Assembly: GCF_014648655.1 (NCBI RefSeq)
Contig: NZ_BMRN01000002.1
Span: 379,813 to 443,812, forward strand
DNA length: 64,000 nucleotides
Direction: 5' to 3'
From: Streptomyces atratus
Lineage (GTDB): Bacteria; Actinomycetota; Actinomycetes; Streptomycetales; Streptomycetaceae
A program made the translations under genes and the position numbers. The stretch's first letter is position 1; each line of letters starts with the position of its first letter. Below the pieces are notes generated by a model. The model saw only the letters and a list, made by a program, of their open reading frames with translations. It ran no database searches and was not told where the DNA came from. Shown one piece after another: positions 18,252 to 27,625 of the stretch.

Positions 18252-20243
18252 ATGTCCGTCAAGGTCAGCGTCGTCATCCCGGTGTACAACCCGGGTGAGT
18301 ACATCGAGGACTGCATCGCCTCACTGCTTCGGCAGAGCCTCCCGGACGACGAGTACGAGGCCATCTTCGTCGACGACGGCTCCACCGACGCCACCCCGGC
18401 GCGGTTGGACGAGATCGCCGCCACGTACCCGCACATGCACGTCATCCACCAGGAGTCCTCGGGCTGGTCGGGCAAGCCCCGCAATGTCGGCACCGCCGCG
18501 GCCAAGGGCGAGTTCGTCATGTACGTCGACAACGACGACTGGCTGGGTGACGAAGCCCTGGAGCGCATGTACAACTACGGCGTCGAGAACGAGGCCGACG
18601 TCGTCATCGGCAAGATGGCCGGCAAGGGCCGTCCGGTGCCGGTGGAGCTCTTCCGCGTGAACCGTCCGCGCGCCGACGTCTCCAGCGCCCCGCTCATGGA
18701 CAGCCTCACTCCGCACAAGATGTTCCGCAAGGAATTCCTGGAGAGCAAGGGCATCAGCTTCCGGGAGGGCCGTCGGCGTCTGGAGGACCACGTCTTCGTG
18801 GTCGAGACGTACCTTCGGGCCTCCAACATCGCGGTTCTCAGCGACTACCTGTGCTACTACCACATCAAGCGTGAGGACGCCTCGAACGCCGGTTTCCAGC
18901 GCTTCGACCCGGTCGGCTACTACAACAACCTCCGGGAAGCCCTCGACATCGTCGAGAAGTACACGGAGCCTGGCACGCTCCGCGACAGCATGTTCCGCCG
19001 CTGGCTGCGCAATGAGATGGTCGAGCGCCTTCGCGGCAAGCGTCTGCTGACGTTGCCGGAGGACTACCGCCAGGAGCTGTACACCGAGATCCGGGGCGTC
19101 GTCACCGAACGGTTCGGACCCGGTGTCGCGCGGGGGATGCAGCCCACCCAGCAGATCGTCGCCGCGCTCGTCGTGGCCGACCGCCTCGCCGACATCGAGG
19201 AACTGGCCCGCTGGGAGGCCGGGATCAAGCCCACCGGCTTCCTGGAGTCCCTGAAGTGGGACGCCGGGCGGCTCGGGGCAGGCTTCACCGCCGAGTACCA
19301 GACCGACGGCGAACCGATGACCTTCCGGACCGAGGGCGAGGAGGACCTGCTGAACCTGCCGCTGGCGCAGGACACCCTGGACGCCGTCGTGGGTCTCGGC
19401 GCCAGTCCTCTCGCGACCGTCGACAAGGCCAAGGTCGATCTGGTCGTACGGGAACGGACCACCGCCGCGGAGTTCTTCCAGCCGGTCGAGTTCACCCGTG
19501 AGCGCATCCCCTCCGACGACGGGGCCACATTCCGGCTGGTGCTTCGGGCCGAGGCGACGATCGACCCGGAGTCCGCGGCCAACGGCGCACCGCTGGGCGA
19601 CGGCATCTGGGACGTCCTGATCCGGATCAGCTCGTGCGGCTGGACCAAGGAGACTCGCCTCGGATCGGCCCGTGCCGAGAACATGGAGACCGGCCGACGC
19701 GGTGCCTTGAGCGGTGAGCCGGTACGGCTGGTCCTGCCGTACTGGACCGAGCCGCACGGCAACCTCTCCCTCGACGTGGACCTTGCCACCAGTCGGTTCG
19801 ACCGGGACCTCAAGAGCCTCACCCCGAAGGACACTGTCCTGGCGGACGGCCGGATCGAACTGCCCGTCCCCCTCGCGATGAACGGCACCGTCGGTACCGA
19901 GAGCGCCAGGCTGCGTTTCAAGCCCCTGTCCGGCGGGAGCACGGCCGAGACCGTCGCGACTCTCACGGCCGGCCCCACCGCGGCGGTCCTCTCCGCACAC
20001 CTCCCGGACGGGCTGGGCGCCGGACGTTTCTGGGGCATCGAGATCGGCCTGCCATCCGCCCGACGCGGCAAGCCGCGCTGGGCCAAGCTTCCGGTCGTCA
20101 TCGCCGTCGCCGCCGACGCAACGATGTCCACGACCACGGTGGCCGCGGCGGCCGCGGCGGCCAAGAAGCCCACCGCTCCCGCACCGAAGAGATCCCTGGT
20201 GCGGCGCGTGACCGGACGTATCAAGCGGACCCTGTTCAAGTAG
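18252..20243 (+). CDS. TarS-like family 2 glycosyltransferase with large C-terminal domain
   Basis: 663 residues. The GT-A domain spans about 1-220: VVIPVYNPGEYIEDCIASLL, FVDDGSTDATP, SSGWSGKPRN, YVDNDDWLGDEAL, and an LTPHKMFRKEFL – EDHVFVVETYL – CYYHIKRED series. It follows S. aureus TarS very closely in motif order. The remaining 440 residues include beta-rich segments comparable in position to the TarS trimerisation/linker domains, then an Ala/Lys-rich basic end (KRSLVRRVTGRIKRTLFK) suited to membrane contact. It is predicted to glycosylate the ribitol-phosphate polymer, and it is the second such enzyme in the cluster. The ATG at 18252 follows GGGG. Confidence 0.8.
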   Translation: MSVKVSVVIPVYNPGEYIEDCIASLLRQSLPDDEYEAIFVDDGSTDATPARLDEIAATYPHMHVIHQESSGWSGKPRNVGTAAAKGEFVMYVDNDDWLGDEALERMYNYGVENEADVVIGKMAGKGRPVPVELFRVNRPRADVSSAPLMDSLTPHKMFRKEFLESKGISFREGRRRLEDHVFVVETYLRASNIAVLSDYLCYYHIKREDASNAGFQRFDPVGYYNNLREALDIVEKYTEPGTLRDSMFRRWLRNEMVERLRGKRLLTLPEDYRQELYTEIRGVVTERFGPGVARGMQPTQQIVAALVVADRLADIEELARWEAGIKPTGFLESLKWDAGRLGAGFTAEYQTDGEPMTFRTEGEEDLLNLPLAQDTLDAVVGLGASPLATVDKAKVDLVVRERTTAAEFFQPVEFTRERIPSDDGATFRLVLRAEATIDPESAANGAPLGDGIWDVLIRISSCGWTKETRLGSARAENMETGRRGALSGEPVRLVLPYWTEPHGNLSLDVDLATSRFDRDLKSLTPKDTVLADGRIELPVPLAMNGTVGTESARLRFKPLSGGSTAETVATLTAGPTAAVLSAHLPDGLGAGRFWGIEIGLPSARRGKPRWAKLPVVIAVAADATMSTTTVAAAAAAAKKPTAPAPKRSLVRRVTGRIKRTLFK

Positions 20244-20306
20244 CACCTCCGCTCCGCAGCCGACCACAACAACCGGCATCACCTTGCAGTGAGAAAGCAG
20301 AACAGC

Positions 20307-20903
20307 ATGCGACCTCTGTCCATCGAAGGCGCCTGGGTCCACGAGCCGAAGGTGTTCCCCGACGACCGCGGCAGCTTCCACGAGTGGTTCCGCGGCGCGG
20401 ATTTCCGTGCGGCCACGGGCCAGGACCTCAGCCTGGTCCAGGCGAACTGCTCCGTGTCCCGCCGAGGGACCCTGCGCGGTCTCCACTTCGCCGATGTGCC
20501 ACCCAGCCAGGCCAAGTACGTCAAGTGCGTACGCGGCGCCGTCCTGGACGTCATCGTCGACATCAGGGTCGGTTCCCCGACCTACAAGCAGTGGGAGATC
20601 GTCCGCCTCGACGACCGGAACCACCACGCGGTCTATCTCTCGGAGGGTCTCGGCCACGGTTTCTTCGCACTGAGCGACGACGCGACCGTGGTCTACCTCT
20701 GCTCAGAGGGGTACGCGCCCGAGCGGGAGCACGGCATCAACCCGCTCGATCCCGAACTGGCCATCGCCTGGCCCGAGGACATCGAGCCGTTGCTCTCCCC
20801 CAAGGACGAGCAGGCGCCGACGCTCGCCGAGGCCGAGCGGCAGGGGCTGCTGCCCCGCTACGAAGACTGCGTCTCCTTCCGGGAGCAACTGCGCGCACGC
20901 TGA
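20307..20903 (+). CDS. rmlC: dTDP-4-dehydrorhamnose 3,5-epimerase
   Basis: 198-residue cupin enzyme that epimerises dTDP-4-keto-6-deoxyglucose. The catalytic His lies in TLRGLHF, followed by KYVKCVRGAVLDVIVDIRVG and GLGHGFFAL with the conserved aromatic/His surroundings. The ATG at 20307 was chosen over an upstream GTG because of the GAGAAAG nine bases before it. It is separated from rmlABD by the methyltransferase and the large glycosyltransferase, so the four rhamnose genes are split but in one cluster. A rhamnose-type 3,5-epimerase is most likely; a monofunctional antibiotic-type epimerase cannot be excluded. Confidence 0.88.
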   Translation: MRPLSIEGAWVHEPKVFPDDRGSFHEWFRGADFRAATGQDLSLVQANCSVSRRGTLRGLHFADVPPSQAKYVKCVRGAVLDVIVDIRVGSPTYKQWEIVRLDDRNHHAVYLSEGLGHGFFALSDDATVVYLCSEGYAPEREHGINPLDPELAIAWPEDIEPLLSPKDEQAPTLAEAERQGLLPRYEDCVSFREQLRAR

Positions 20904-20912
20904 GCCGTGTAC

Positions 20913-20943
20913 GGGATGCGCGGCGGCGCGGGCCGCGCATCCC
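20913..20943 (+). terminator. Terminator ending the surface-polymer cluster
   Basis: GGGATGCGCGGC and GCCGCGCATCCC form a perfect 12-bp stem with a 7-base loop ten bases after the rmlC stop. It separates the polymer genes from proB. Confidence 0.85.
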
Positions 20944-21020
20944 ACGCTGCGGAACGGGCGGACGTGCCGCCCGGCCGCTCGCGTAGATTGCCAGGGCCGG
21001 GCGGAGCCGAATCATTGGGG

Positions 21021-22154
21021 ATGTACGTGTCAAGGGCAAGGCAGGGCGTCGCAGAGGCCCGCAGGATCGTGGTCAAGGTCGGTTCCTCATCCCTCACCAC
21101 CGCGGCGGGCGGCCTCGACGCGGACCGTGTCGACGCGCTCGTCGACGTACTCGCCAAGGTGAGGAGCGGCGGGGAGCGCGAGATCGTGCTCGTCTCCAGC
21201 GGCGCCATCGCGGCCGGGCTCGCCCCGCTCGGGCTGCACCGCCGGCCCAAGGACCTGGCCAGACAGCAGGCCGCGGCCAGCGTCGGACAAGGACTGCTCG
21301 TCGCCCGCTACACCGCCTCCTTCGCGCGTTACGGCGTACGCGTCGGCCAGGTGCTGCTCACCAGCAACGACACCAGCCGCCGTGCCCACTACCGCAACGC
21401 CTACCGCACCCTCGACCAGCTCCTGGACATGGGTGCGCTCCCGATCGTCAACGAGAACGACACCGTCGCCACCGACGAGATCCGGTTCGGCGACAACGAC
21501 CGGCTCGCCGCGCTCGTCGCCCATCTCGTCCGCGCGGATCTGCTGGTCCTCCTCTCGGACGTGGACGGCCTCTACGACGGCGACCCCAGCACCCCGGGCA
21601 CCTCGCGGGTCGCCGAAGTGGCCGGCCCCGAGGATCTCGCGGGTGTCACCATCGGCAGTGCGGGGAAGGCAGGCGTCGGCACCGGCGGCATGGTCACCAA
21701 GGTCGAGGCCGCCCGGATCGCCACGGCCGCCGGAGTCCCGGTCGTCCTCACCTCCGCGAGCCGGGCCGCCGACGCACTGGCCGGACGCGACACCGGTACG
21801 TACTTCCACCGCACCGGACGCCGCTCGGCGGACCGGCTCCTCTGGCTCGCCCACGCCTCCACCCCGCAGGGCTCGCTGACCCTCGACGACGGGGCCGTAC
21901 AGGCGGTCGTCGAGCGGCACAGTTCGCTGCTGCCCGCAGGAATCGCCGCGATCGAGGGCGAGTTCACCGCGGGCGACCCGGTGGAACTGCGCGACCTCGA
22001 AGGCCGTCCCGTGGCCCGCGGGCTCGTCAACTTCGACGCCAAGGAGATTCCGCAGCTGCTCGGCCGATCCACCCGCGATCTGGCACGTGAGCTCGGTCCA
22101 GCATATGAACGCGAGGTCGTACACAGGGACGATCTCGTCGTCCTGCACCCCTGA
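21021..22154 (+). CDS. proB: Glutamate 5-kinase
   Basis: 377 residues; first step of proline synthesis. The amino-acid-kinase domain shows [34 protein letters not shown] and [14 protein letters not shown]-terminal PUA domain starts near residue 290. ATG at 21021 and GTG at 21027 are both possible starts, the GGGGA lying at 21017-21021. Here, as in other streptomycetes, it sits downstream of obg, but in this window 12 kb of polymer genes lie between them. A TAGATT at 20985-20990 could be its -10 element. Confidence 0.95.
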   Translation: MYVSRARQGVAEARRIVVKVGSSSLTTAAGGLDADRVDALVDVLAKVRSGGEREIVLVSSGAIAAGLAPLGLHRRPKDLARQQAAASVGQGLLVARYTASFARYGVRVGQVLLTSNDTSRRAHYRNAYRTLDQLLDMGALPIVNENDTVATDEIRFGDNDRLAALVAHLVRADLLVLLSDVDGLYDGDPSTPGTSRVAEVAGPEDLAGVTIGSAGKAGVGTGGMVTKVEAARIATAAGVPVVLTSASRAADALAGRDTGTYFHRTGRRSADRLLWLAHASTPQGSLTLDDGAVQAVVERHSSLLPAGIAAIEGEFTAGDPVELRDLEGRPVARGLVNFDAKEIPQLLGRSTRDLARELGPAYEREVVHRDDLVVLHP

Positions 22155-22298
22155 CAGATCCCCTGAAACGGCTGAAAGTCCAGCCTCGGGGCAGGGACCT
22201 TCACGAAAAGCGCCCCATCGTCGGCCGCGGACTGGTCAACTTTGTAGCGGGGGCACAGCGGGGTACAGCACAGCAAACGCATTCACAGGAGGCCGCCG

Positions 22299-22799
22299 GT
22301 GAGACGAGCGCGCCCGGGGGCGCCGCCCCGAGGAACGGGTGGCCGGGCCCTGACCAGTGTCGGAGCAGGTGCCGGCTTCGACGAGAGCCGGTCCATGGAC
22401 CGCAGGGACGACCGGACCACCGGGCCCGAGCCGACGGTGGCGAAGGAGGAGCGCGCCCCGTCGAGACTCTGGCACATCACGCTCAGTGTCTCGGGCGCCG
22501 CGATTCCGCTGAAGGAGGTCAGACGCGGTCTCGAACAGCTCGCGCACGACCATCCCTTCCTGCTGACCAGCCGGTACGCCGACGACCACGCAGAGATCCG
22601 CTACTGGGAAGAGGCCCGCGATCTGCACGATGCGGCGGCCGTCGCGCTGCGGCTGTGGGGGGAACACCGCTCCACCGCCGGGCTGCCGCCCTGGGAGATC
22701 GTCGGCCTGGAAGTCATCGACCGGGAGACGTACCACCAGCGCGTCGCCGAGGGATACGGGCCGCCCCCGGCCGCTCCGGTCGGCGTGCACCCGTACTGA
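22299..22799 (+). CDS. Conserved hypothetical protein between proB and proA
   Basis: 166 residues, no family recognised. A perfect AGGAGG (22287-22292) six bases before GTG 22299 fixes the start; an in-frame ATG at 22395 is less well placed. The first ~45 residues are Arg/Gly/Pro-rich and disordered. The rest ([20 protein letters not shown] onward) looks like a small alpha/beta domain and ends with PVGVHPY. No membrane segment or metal motif was seen. Position suggests cotranscription with proA, but a role in proline synthesis is not implied. Confidence 0.8.
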   Translation: MRRARPGAPPRGTGGRALTSVGAGAGFDESRSMDRRDDRTTGPEPTVAKEERAPSRLWHITLSVSGAAIPLKEVRRGLEQLAHDHPFLLTSRYADDHAEIRYWEEARDLHDAAAVALRLWGEHRSTAGLPPWEIVGLEVIDRETYHQRVAEGYGPPPAAPVGVHPY

Positions 22800-22882
22800 G
22801 CGCGGCGGCGGCCTCCGCGGCAGTTGTCTCGCATCACGGGATACGTGACGGATGCCCGCAGTGTGCGCACTACTCTGCGGGC

Positions 22883-24166
22883 ATGACCACGCTCTCGCCG
22901 TACGACAACATGTCCCCGGTCGCCCAGGCCGCCTACCGGGCACGCTCCGCCGCCGCCGACATCGCGCCACTGCCGCGCGCGGCGAAGGACGGCGCGCTGC
23001 TGGCGATCGCGGACGCGCTGGAAGTGCGGACGGGCGAGATCGTCGCGGCCAATGCCGAGGACGTCGCCCGCGCCCGTGAGGCCGGGACCAGCGAGTCGAT
23101 CGTCGACCGGCTCACCCTCACCCCGGAACGGATCCGTGCCATCGCCGCCGATGTGCGGGACGTCGCGGCGCTGCCCGACCCGGTCGGCGAAGTCGTCCGC
23201 GGCTCGACCCTGCCCAACGGCATCGACCTGCGACAGGTCCGGGTGCCGCTCGGCGTGGTCGGGATCATCTACGAGGCCCGGCCCAATGTGACGGTGGACG
23301 CCGCTGCCCTCTGCCTGAAATCGGGTAACGCCGTCCTGCTGCGCGGCTCGTCCTCCGCGTACGCCTCCAATGTCGCGCTCGTACGGGTGCTGCGCGATGC
23401 GGTCGGCGGCTCCGGCCTCCCGGCCGACGCCGTGCAGCTGGTGCCGGGCGAGAATCGTGACTCGGTACGGGAACTCATGCGGGCGCGCGGCCTCGTCGAC
23501 GTCCTCATCCCGCGCGGCGGCGCCTCGCTGATCCGCACAGTGGTCGAGGAATCCACCGTTCCGGTCATCGAGACAGGCACCGGCAACTGCCATGTGTATG
23601 TGGACGCGCAGACCGACCTCGACATGGCCGTCGACATCCTGATCAACTCCAAGGCGCAGCGCCCGAGCGTCTGCAACGCCGCCGAGACGCTCCTGGTCCA
23701 CAAGGACATCGCCGCGGACTTCCTGCCCCGGGCACTGGACGCGCTGGCCGGCGCCGGGGTGACCGTGCACGGCGACGAGCGGGTCCTCGAATACGCCGAG
23801 GGGTCCAAGGCCACGGTGGTGGCGGCGACGCCGGAGGACTGGGAGACCGAGTACCTCTCGTACGACATCGCCGCGGCCGTCGTGGAGTCGCTGGACGCGG
23901 CCGTCGCGCACATCCGGCTCTGGTCCTCCGGCCACACCGAGGCGATCGTGACCACCTCCCAGGCCGCGGCCCGCCGCTTCACCCAGTTGGTGGACTCCAC
24001 GACGGTGGCCGTGAACGCGTCGACGCGCTTCACCGACGGCGGTCAGTTCGGCTTCGGCGCCGAGATCGGCATCTCCACACAGAAGCTGCATGCCAGGGGC
24101 CCGATGGGCCTGCCTGAGCTGACCTCGACGAAGTACATCGTCACGGGCGACGGCCACGTGCGGTGA
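22883..24166 (+). CDS. proA: Gamma-glutamyl phosphate reductase
   Basis: 427-residue aldehyde-dehydrogenase-fold enzyme; second step of proline synthesis. Motifs: [37 protein letters not shown] and the catalytic Cys in [10 protein letters not shown]. The length is normal. The ATG at 22883 is the first start giving the usual N terminus. It is paired with proB upstream. Confidence 0.97.
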   Translation: MTTLSPYDNMSPVAQAAYRARSAAADIAPLPRAAKDGALLAIADALEVRTGEIVAANAEDVARAREAGTSESIVDRLTLTPERIRAIAADVRDVAALPDPVGEVVRGSTLPNGIDLRQVRVPLGVVGIIYEARPNVTVDAAALCLKSGNAVLLRGSSSAYASNVALVRVLRDAVGGSGLPADAVQLVPGENRDSVRELMRARGLVDVLIPRGGASLIRTVVEESTVPVIETGTGNCHVYVDAQTDLDMAVDILINSKAQRPSVCNAAETLLVHKDIAADFLPRALDALAGAGVTVHGDERVLEYAEGSKATVVAATPEDWETEYLSYDIAAAVVESLDAAVAHIRLWSSGHTEAIVTTSQAAARRFTQLVDSTTVAVNASTRFTDGGQFGFGAEIGISTQKLHARGPMGLPELTSTKYIVTGDGHVR

Positions 24167-24233
24167 CCGTTTGGGTCCGGTGAATGTTGCGGGCTCCCTG
24201 CCCAGAACGACCCGGCGGGGCTAGTCTGGAGCG

Positions 24234-24839
24234 GTGCCGGACGACGTGGGGGGCAGGCCGTTCCCGGACGGCTGGGAGCCCGACGACGACCGCGGGGGCG
24301 CGGACGAGGACTTCGCCTCCGTGGTATTCGACGAGGACTTCGTACGGGCCGCCGAGATCCATGAACCCACCGCCGTGGAGCGACTGCTTGCGGCTGCGCA
24401 GGCCCGCGCCGAGGCCGAGGCGTCCCGGGCGCGGGCGGGCGGCGGTCCGCCGGACGACGAACTCTATGACGAGGGATACGGGCCGGGCGGCGCATACGGC
24501 CGCGGGAGCGCCTACGGCGACCCGCTGGACCCCGATGACGACGATGTGTACGGCAGCGGACCCTACGGGCGCCACGGCGGCGCCCTGCGCCCCTACCGGG
24601 GTGCGGCGCGCTGGCACCGGCCGGTGGCCTGGCTGCTTGCTGTCCTGATGGGCATCGGAATGGTCGCGCTTGCCTTCAGCGCCGTCTACCGCAACACCTC
24701 GGGCAACCGCCAGGACCCCGCCCCGCCGCCCGCCACCACCGGCGTGGACAGTGCACCGGGCCCCCTCCCCAGCGCCGTCCCGCCGGCCTCGGCCGGCTAC
24801 CCCCGTTCCACGGTCCCAGCAGTCCCGCGCCCGTCCTGA
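24234..24839 (+). CDS. Bitopic membrane protein with shared VFDExFVRAA motif
   Basis: 201 residues, start GTG at 24234. The acidic N-terminal cytoplasmic part carries ASVVFDEDFVRAAEIHEPTA at about residues 28-47, then an Ala/Glu helix and a Gly/Tyr/Asp-rich linker. One membrane segment (WLLAVLMGIGMVALAFSAVY) lies near 132-151, followed by a Pro/Thr/Ala-rich extracytoplasmic tail. The next gene encodes a second bitopic protein with the same cytoplasmic motif. A TAGTCT at 24222-24227 just before the start hints at a nearly leaderless mRNA, but no -35 was found. By order (proA, this gene, its neighbour) it corresponds to what I recall as SCO2584 of S. coelicolor, linked to the MreB spore-wall complex; that identification is from memory. 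Confidence 0.8.
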   Translation: MPDDVGGRPFPDGWEPDDDRGGADEDFASVVFDEDFVRAAEIHEPTAVERLLAAAQARAEAEASRARAGGGPPDDELYDEGYGPGGAYGRGSAYGDPLDPDDDDVYGSGPYGRHGGALRPYRGAARWHRPVAWLLAVLMGIGMVALAFSAVYRNTSGNRQDPAPPPATTGVDSAPGPLPSAVPPASAGYPRSTVPAVPRPS

Positions 24840-24934
24840 GGGCGGTCGGCCGGGGTCCCCGGGCAACTCTCGGGCGGTTCTCTCGCGGCTGGGCGTTTAC
24901 CCCGGTCGTAATCGACCTACCCTGAAGGTATGAC

Positions 24935-24951
24935 CCCCCTCTCCGAGGGGG
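24935..24951 (+). terminator. Small hairpin between the two bitopic protein genes
   Basis: CCCCCTC pairs with GAGGGGG around TCC, followed by CTTCTC. It is a weak terminator candidate. Confidence 0.4.
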
Positions 24952-25087
24952 CTTCTCACCCGTCCGTACATGCGTAGTCATGCGACGTCATGCGAACTCA
25001 TCACGGGCAGGCCCTGTCCGAAGCCATCCGGCCGAAGCAGAGCGAAGCGTTTCGGCCCCGGTCGGTGACGTGGAGTCGGGAGAAGTC

Positions 25088-26218
25088 ATGGCAGACCGCG
25101 GAGAACCACCAGAAGGTCCGCCCGAGAGCACGCCGGGCGGCGGTGAGGACGAGTACCGGTCACTCGTCTTCGACGAGTCGTTCGTGCGTGCTGCCCGGCT
25201 GAAGGAGTTCTCCGCCCAAGAACGCATGGGGGACCACGCCCGTGCCGTACGCAGCCTCCCGGCCCGGGGCTTCCGCGCCGGCTCCAAGGCAGCCATCGCC
25301 CTGGTCCTCCTGATCGCCCTGGCCTTCGGAACGGCCGTGTACATGGGCTTCCGCCACCCCTACCAGGCGCCCGTCGGCAGAAGGGCCGAACCTCTGCGGT
25401 CGACCGTCGTCCCCCTGGCTCCCCAGGGTGCCGTACCCGGCGGAACCGCCGCCGGCCTCCTCGCCAAGAGCCCAGCCGCACAGTTCGAAACAGGTGCCGC
25501 AGGCATCAATCTGCCGGCGATCCGAGGGACGGACAACTTCTCGGGCAGCCAGGTCGCGACGGCCCTGACGACGGTCAAGGACTACCTGGTGGCGTCCTCG
25601 CTGGACCCCGACGTCCTCACCGGAAACGCGGTGCGGCCGGTGAAACTGCTGCTCGACCCGGACCAGATGGCCCAGTTCGACCGCAGCATGAGCCGACCGG
25701 ACGACGACGGACAGCATGCCGCCACCGGCTGGCTGGTGCGCTTCGACCCGGCGAAGGTGGCACTGGCCGCTCCGGACATACGGGTCCGGGGCACCCTGAG
25801 CTACACGGAGGCGGGGTCCGACACCCTGGAGGTGGTGTCGGACCACACCTTCACATACACGCTCCGCCCGGCGGTCTCAGGGCCTCAACGGGCAGGCGGT
25901 GCCTCGCTCTTCACCGTACGGCGCGAGCTCCACTTCCGCTTCGACCGGGAAGACCTGCGGCTGCACCGGCTGGAACTGCGCACCAGCTACGCACAGGCCG
26001 GACCGCAGGCGTGCCCGGCGGACACCACCGGTGCGCTGCGGCCGCTGCTCGCCGGGCAGCGCGCCGTCTCCCGCGGCCCCGCGGGCACCGACCCGTACGC
26101 GACGGACCGGCCCAACCCGGCGCTCTGCGGGACGCTGACGGTCAGCTCCCAGCAGTCCCGGGCTCATCAGGGTTCCGAGGCTCCTGGGGCTCCGCAGAGC
26201 CCGCGGAGCCGTTCGTAG
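25088..26218 (+). CDS. Bitopic membrane protein, second member of the pair
   Basis: 376 residues. The cytoplasmic N terminus has RSLVFDESFVRAARLKEFSA at about residues 23-42, matching the previous protein. One membrane segment (AAIALVLLIALAFGTAVYMG) lies near 67-86. The outside domain of ~280 residues contains two Cys (ACPADT, ALCGTL) that could form a disulfide and shows beta-strand-like stretches; no enzyme motif was recognised. The ATG at 25088 follows GGGAGA. Its last 77 bases overlap the 3' end of the convergent M48 protease gene. It is probably the SCO2583-type partner of the upstream protein (from memory), so an envelope role is likely. Confidence 0.85.
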   Translation: MADRGEPPEGPPESTPGGGEDEYRSLVFDESFVRAARLKEFSAQERMGDHARAVRSLPARGFRAGSKAAIALVLLIALAFGTAVYMGFRHPYQAPVGRRAEPLRSTVVPLAPQGAVPGGTAAGLLAKSPAAQFETGAAGINLPAIRGTDNFSGSQVATALTTVKDYLVASSLDPDVLTGNAVRPVKLLLDPDQMAQFDRSMSRPDDDGQHAATGWLVRFDPAKVALAAPDIRVRGTLSYTEAGSDTLEVVSDHTFTYTLRPAVSGPQRAGGASLFTVRRELHFRFDREDLRLHRLELRTSYAQAGPQACPADTTGALRPLLAGQRAVSRGPAGTDPYATDRPNPALCGTLTVSSQQSRAHQGSEAPGAPQSPRSRS

Positions 26219-27278
26219 CACCGCCCTTGGCGGCTGCGCCCCCGCCCCCTTGACCGGTGAACTTGTCGCGGAGCTTGCCGCCCAGGTCTCCGGCGCCCCC
26301 CGCTATGTCGCCGACCAGCTTCATCAGCGGATCCTTGCTGGTGCGCACCGTGTCCGCGTAGTGCGCCGCGGACTCCCGGAAGGAGTCCGTCACCGAGGTG
26401 TCCTTGTCCTCGTCGCGCCGCGGATAGTGGCCGTCCATGATCCGCTGGTAGTCGCGCGTCTCGGACCACTTCTTCAGCTCGGCCGCGCGCACCGTGGTGA
26501 AGGGGTGCGAGCGGGGCAGCAGATTGAGGATCTTGAGCACTGAGTCGCGCAGATCGCCGCCCTTCTCGTACTCGTCGGCCTGGGCGAGGAAGGCGTCCAC
26601 ATTCATCTCGTGCAGATGATTGCCGCCCGCGATCTTCATCAGGCCGCGCATCGATGCCTGCAGATCCTGTCCGACCAGCAGCCCCGCCCGGTCTGCCGAC
26701 AGCTCCGACTTGCGGAACCACTCGCGCAGTGCTGTCACGATCGCCATGATCGCGACATTGCCGAGCGGGATCCAGGCGACCTTCAACGCGATATTGGTGA
26801 GGAACAGCAGAATCGTGCGGTACACGGCGTGGCCGGAGAGGGCGTGTCCCACCTCGTGGCCGATGACGGCCCGCATCTCCTCCTCGTCGAGCAGCTCCAC
26901 CAGCCCCGTCGTCACCACGATGATCGGCTCGTCGAGACCGATACACATGGCATTGGGCTGCGGGTCCTGGTTGACGTACATCGGCGGGACCTTTTCCAGG
27001 TCCAGGATGTAACAGGCGTCCCGCAGCATGTCGTTGAGGTGGACGAACTGCGCGTCGCTCACCCGGACGGAGTCGGAGAGGAAGAGCAGCCGCAGGCTGC
27101 GCTCGGGCAGCAGACCGCTCAGGGTCTTGAACACGGTGTCGAAACCGCTCAGCTTGCGCAGGGCCACCAGGGCCGAGCGGTCCGCCGGGTGTTCGTAGGC
27201 CCGGGACGAGATCCCTGCGAAACGCCTGCGTTGCCTGCTCGGCACGTTCTCGTGGCTCTCGTGGCTGCGTTCGGTCAT
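26142..27278 (-). CDS. M48 family zinc metalloprotease
   Basis: 378 residues. The zinc motif HEVGH is at 141-145 and the third ligand is in SELSADRAG near 195. Hydrophobic stretches after the motif (ILLFLTNIALKVAWIPLGNV) suggest membrane association, as in HtpX-like proteases. The C terminus is a Gly/Ala/Pro-rich disordered tail. The start is the ATG at 27278; AGGGGG lies upstream. It is convergent with, and overlaps by 77 bases, the upstream membrane protein gene. Likely role: envelope protein quality control; substrates unknown. Confidence 0.88.
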   Translation of the reverse strand: MTERSHESHENVPSRQRRRFAGISSRAYEHPADRSALVALRKLSGFDTVFKTLSGLLPERSLRLLFLSDSVRVSDAQFVHLNDMLRDACYILDLEKVPPMYVNQDPQPNAMCIGLDEPIIVVTTGLVELLDEEEMRAVIGHEVGHALSGHAVYRTILLFLTNIALKVAWIPLGNVAIMAIVTALREWFRKSELSADRAGLLVGQDLQASMRGLMKIAGGNHLHEMNVDAFLAQADEYEKGGDLRDSVLKILNLLPRSHPFTTVRAAELKKWSETRDYQRIMDGHYPRRDEDKDTSVTDSFRESAAHYADTVRTSKDPLMKLVGDIAGGAGDLGGKLRDKFTGQGGGGAAAKGGATNGSAGSAEPQEPRNPDEPGTAGS

Positions 27279-27362
27279 GAATGGGCCCCCTGTTCGTACG
27301 AGACGTCGCTCGCCCCCTGACAAATCCCAGCGTAGGTGCTGGGTCTACGGTGTGCGGGGGGC

Positions 27363-27371
27363 TGTGGATAA
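27363..27371 (-). promoter_or_regulatory. DnaA-box-like site
   Basis: TGTGGATAA, the exact reverse complement of TTATCCACA, lies between the divergent M48 gene and a tiny membrane-protein gene, 18 bases before the latter's ATG. Confidence 0.5.
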
Positions 27372-27388
27372 CTGAGGAGACGCCCGAC

Positions 27389-27541
27389 ATGCCGCATACC
27401 GTTGCTCTGCTTGCCGCCGCATCCGAGGATCAGGGGCCCGGCAACACACTCCGCATCGTGCTGCTCGCCTCGCTCGTCGGAGCTGTCCTGCTCGGCTGGT
27501 TCCTGCTCCGCGGATACCGCAACGACGACAACAACGACTGA
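27389..27541 (+). CDS. Tiny single-pass membrane protein
   Basis: 50 residues ([20 protein letters not shown] at the start). One membrane helix ([20 protein letters not shown]) is followed by a charged RNDDNND end. GAGGAG with good spacing precedes the ATG at 27389. No family recognised. A second tiny membrane-protein gene follows 85 bases on, before nadD. Both have Ala-rich N termini and very short charged C termini. Confidence 0.75.
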   Translation: MPHTVALLAAASEDQGPGNTLRIVLLASLVGAVLLGWFLLRGYRNDDNND

Positions 27542-27625
27542 GTCGGCGTGAGCGTGCCCGGGGCGCCCGCATACGATGTGCGCGACGTCTTCCTTCCGAC
27601 TCCCGATCGATAGGTCCTGCCGAAG

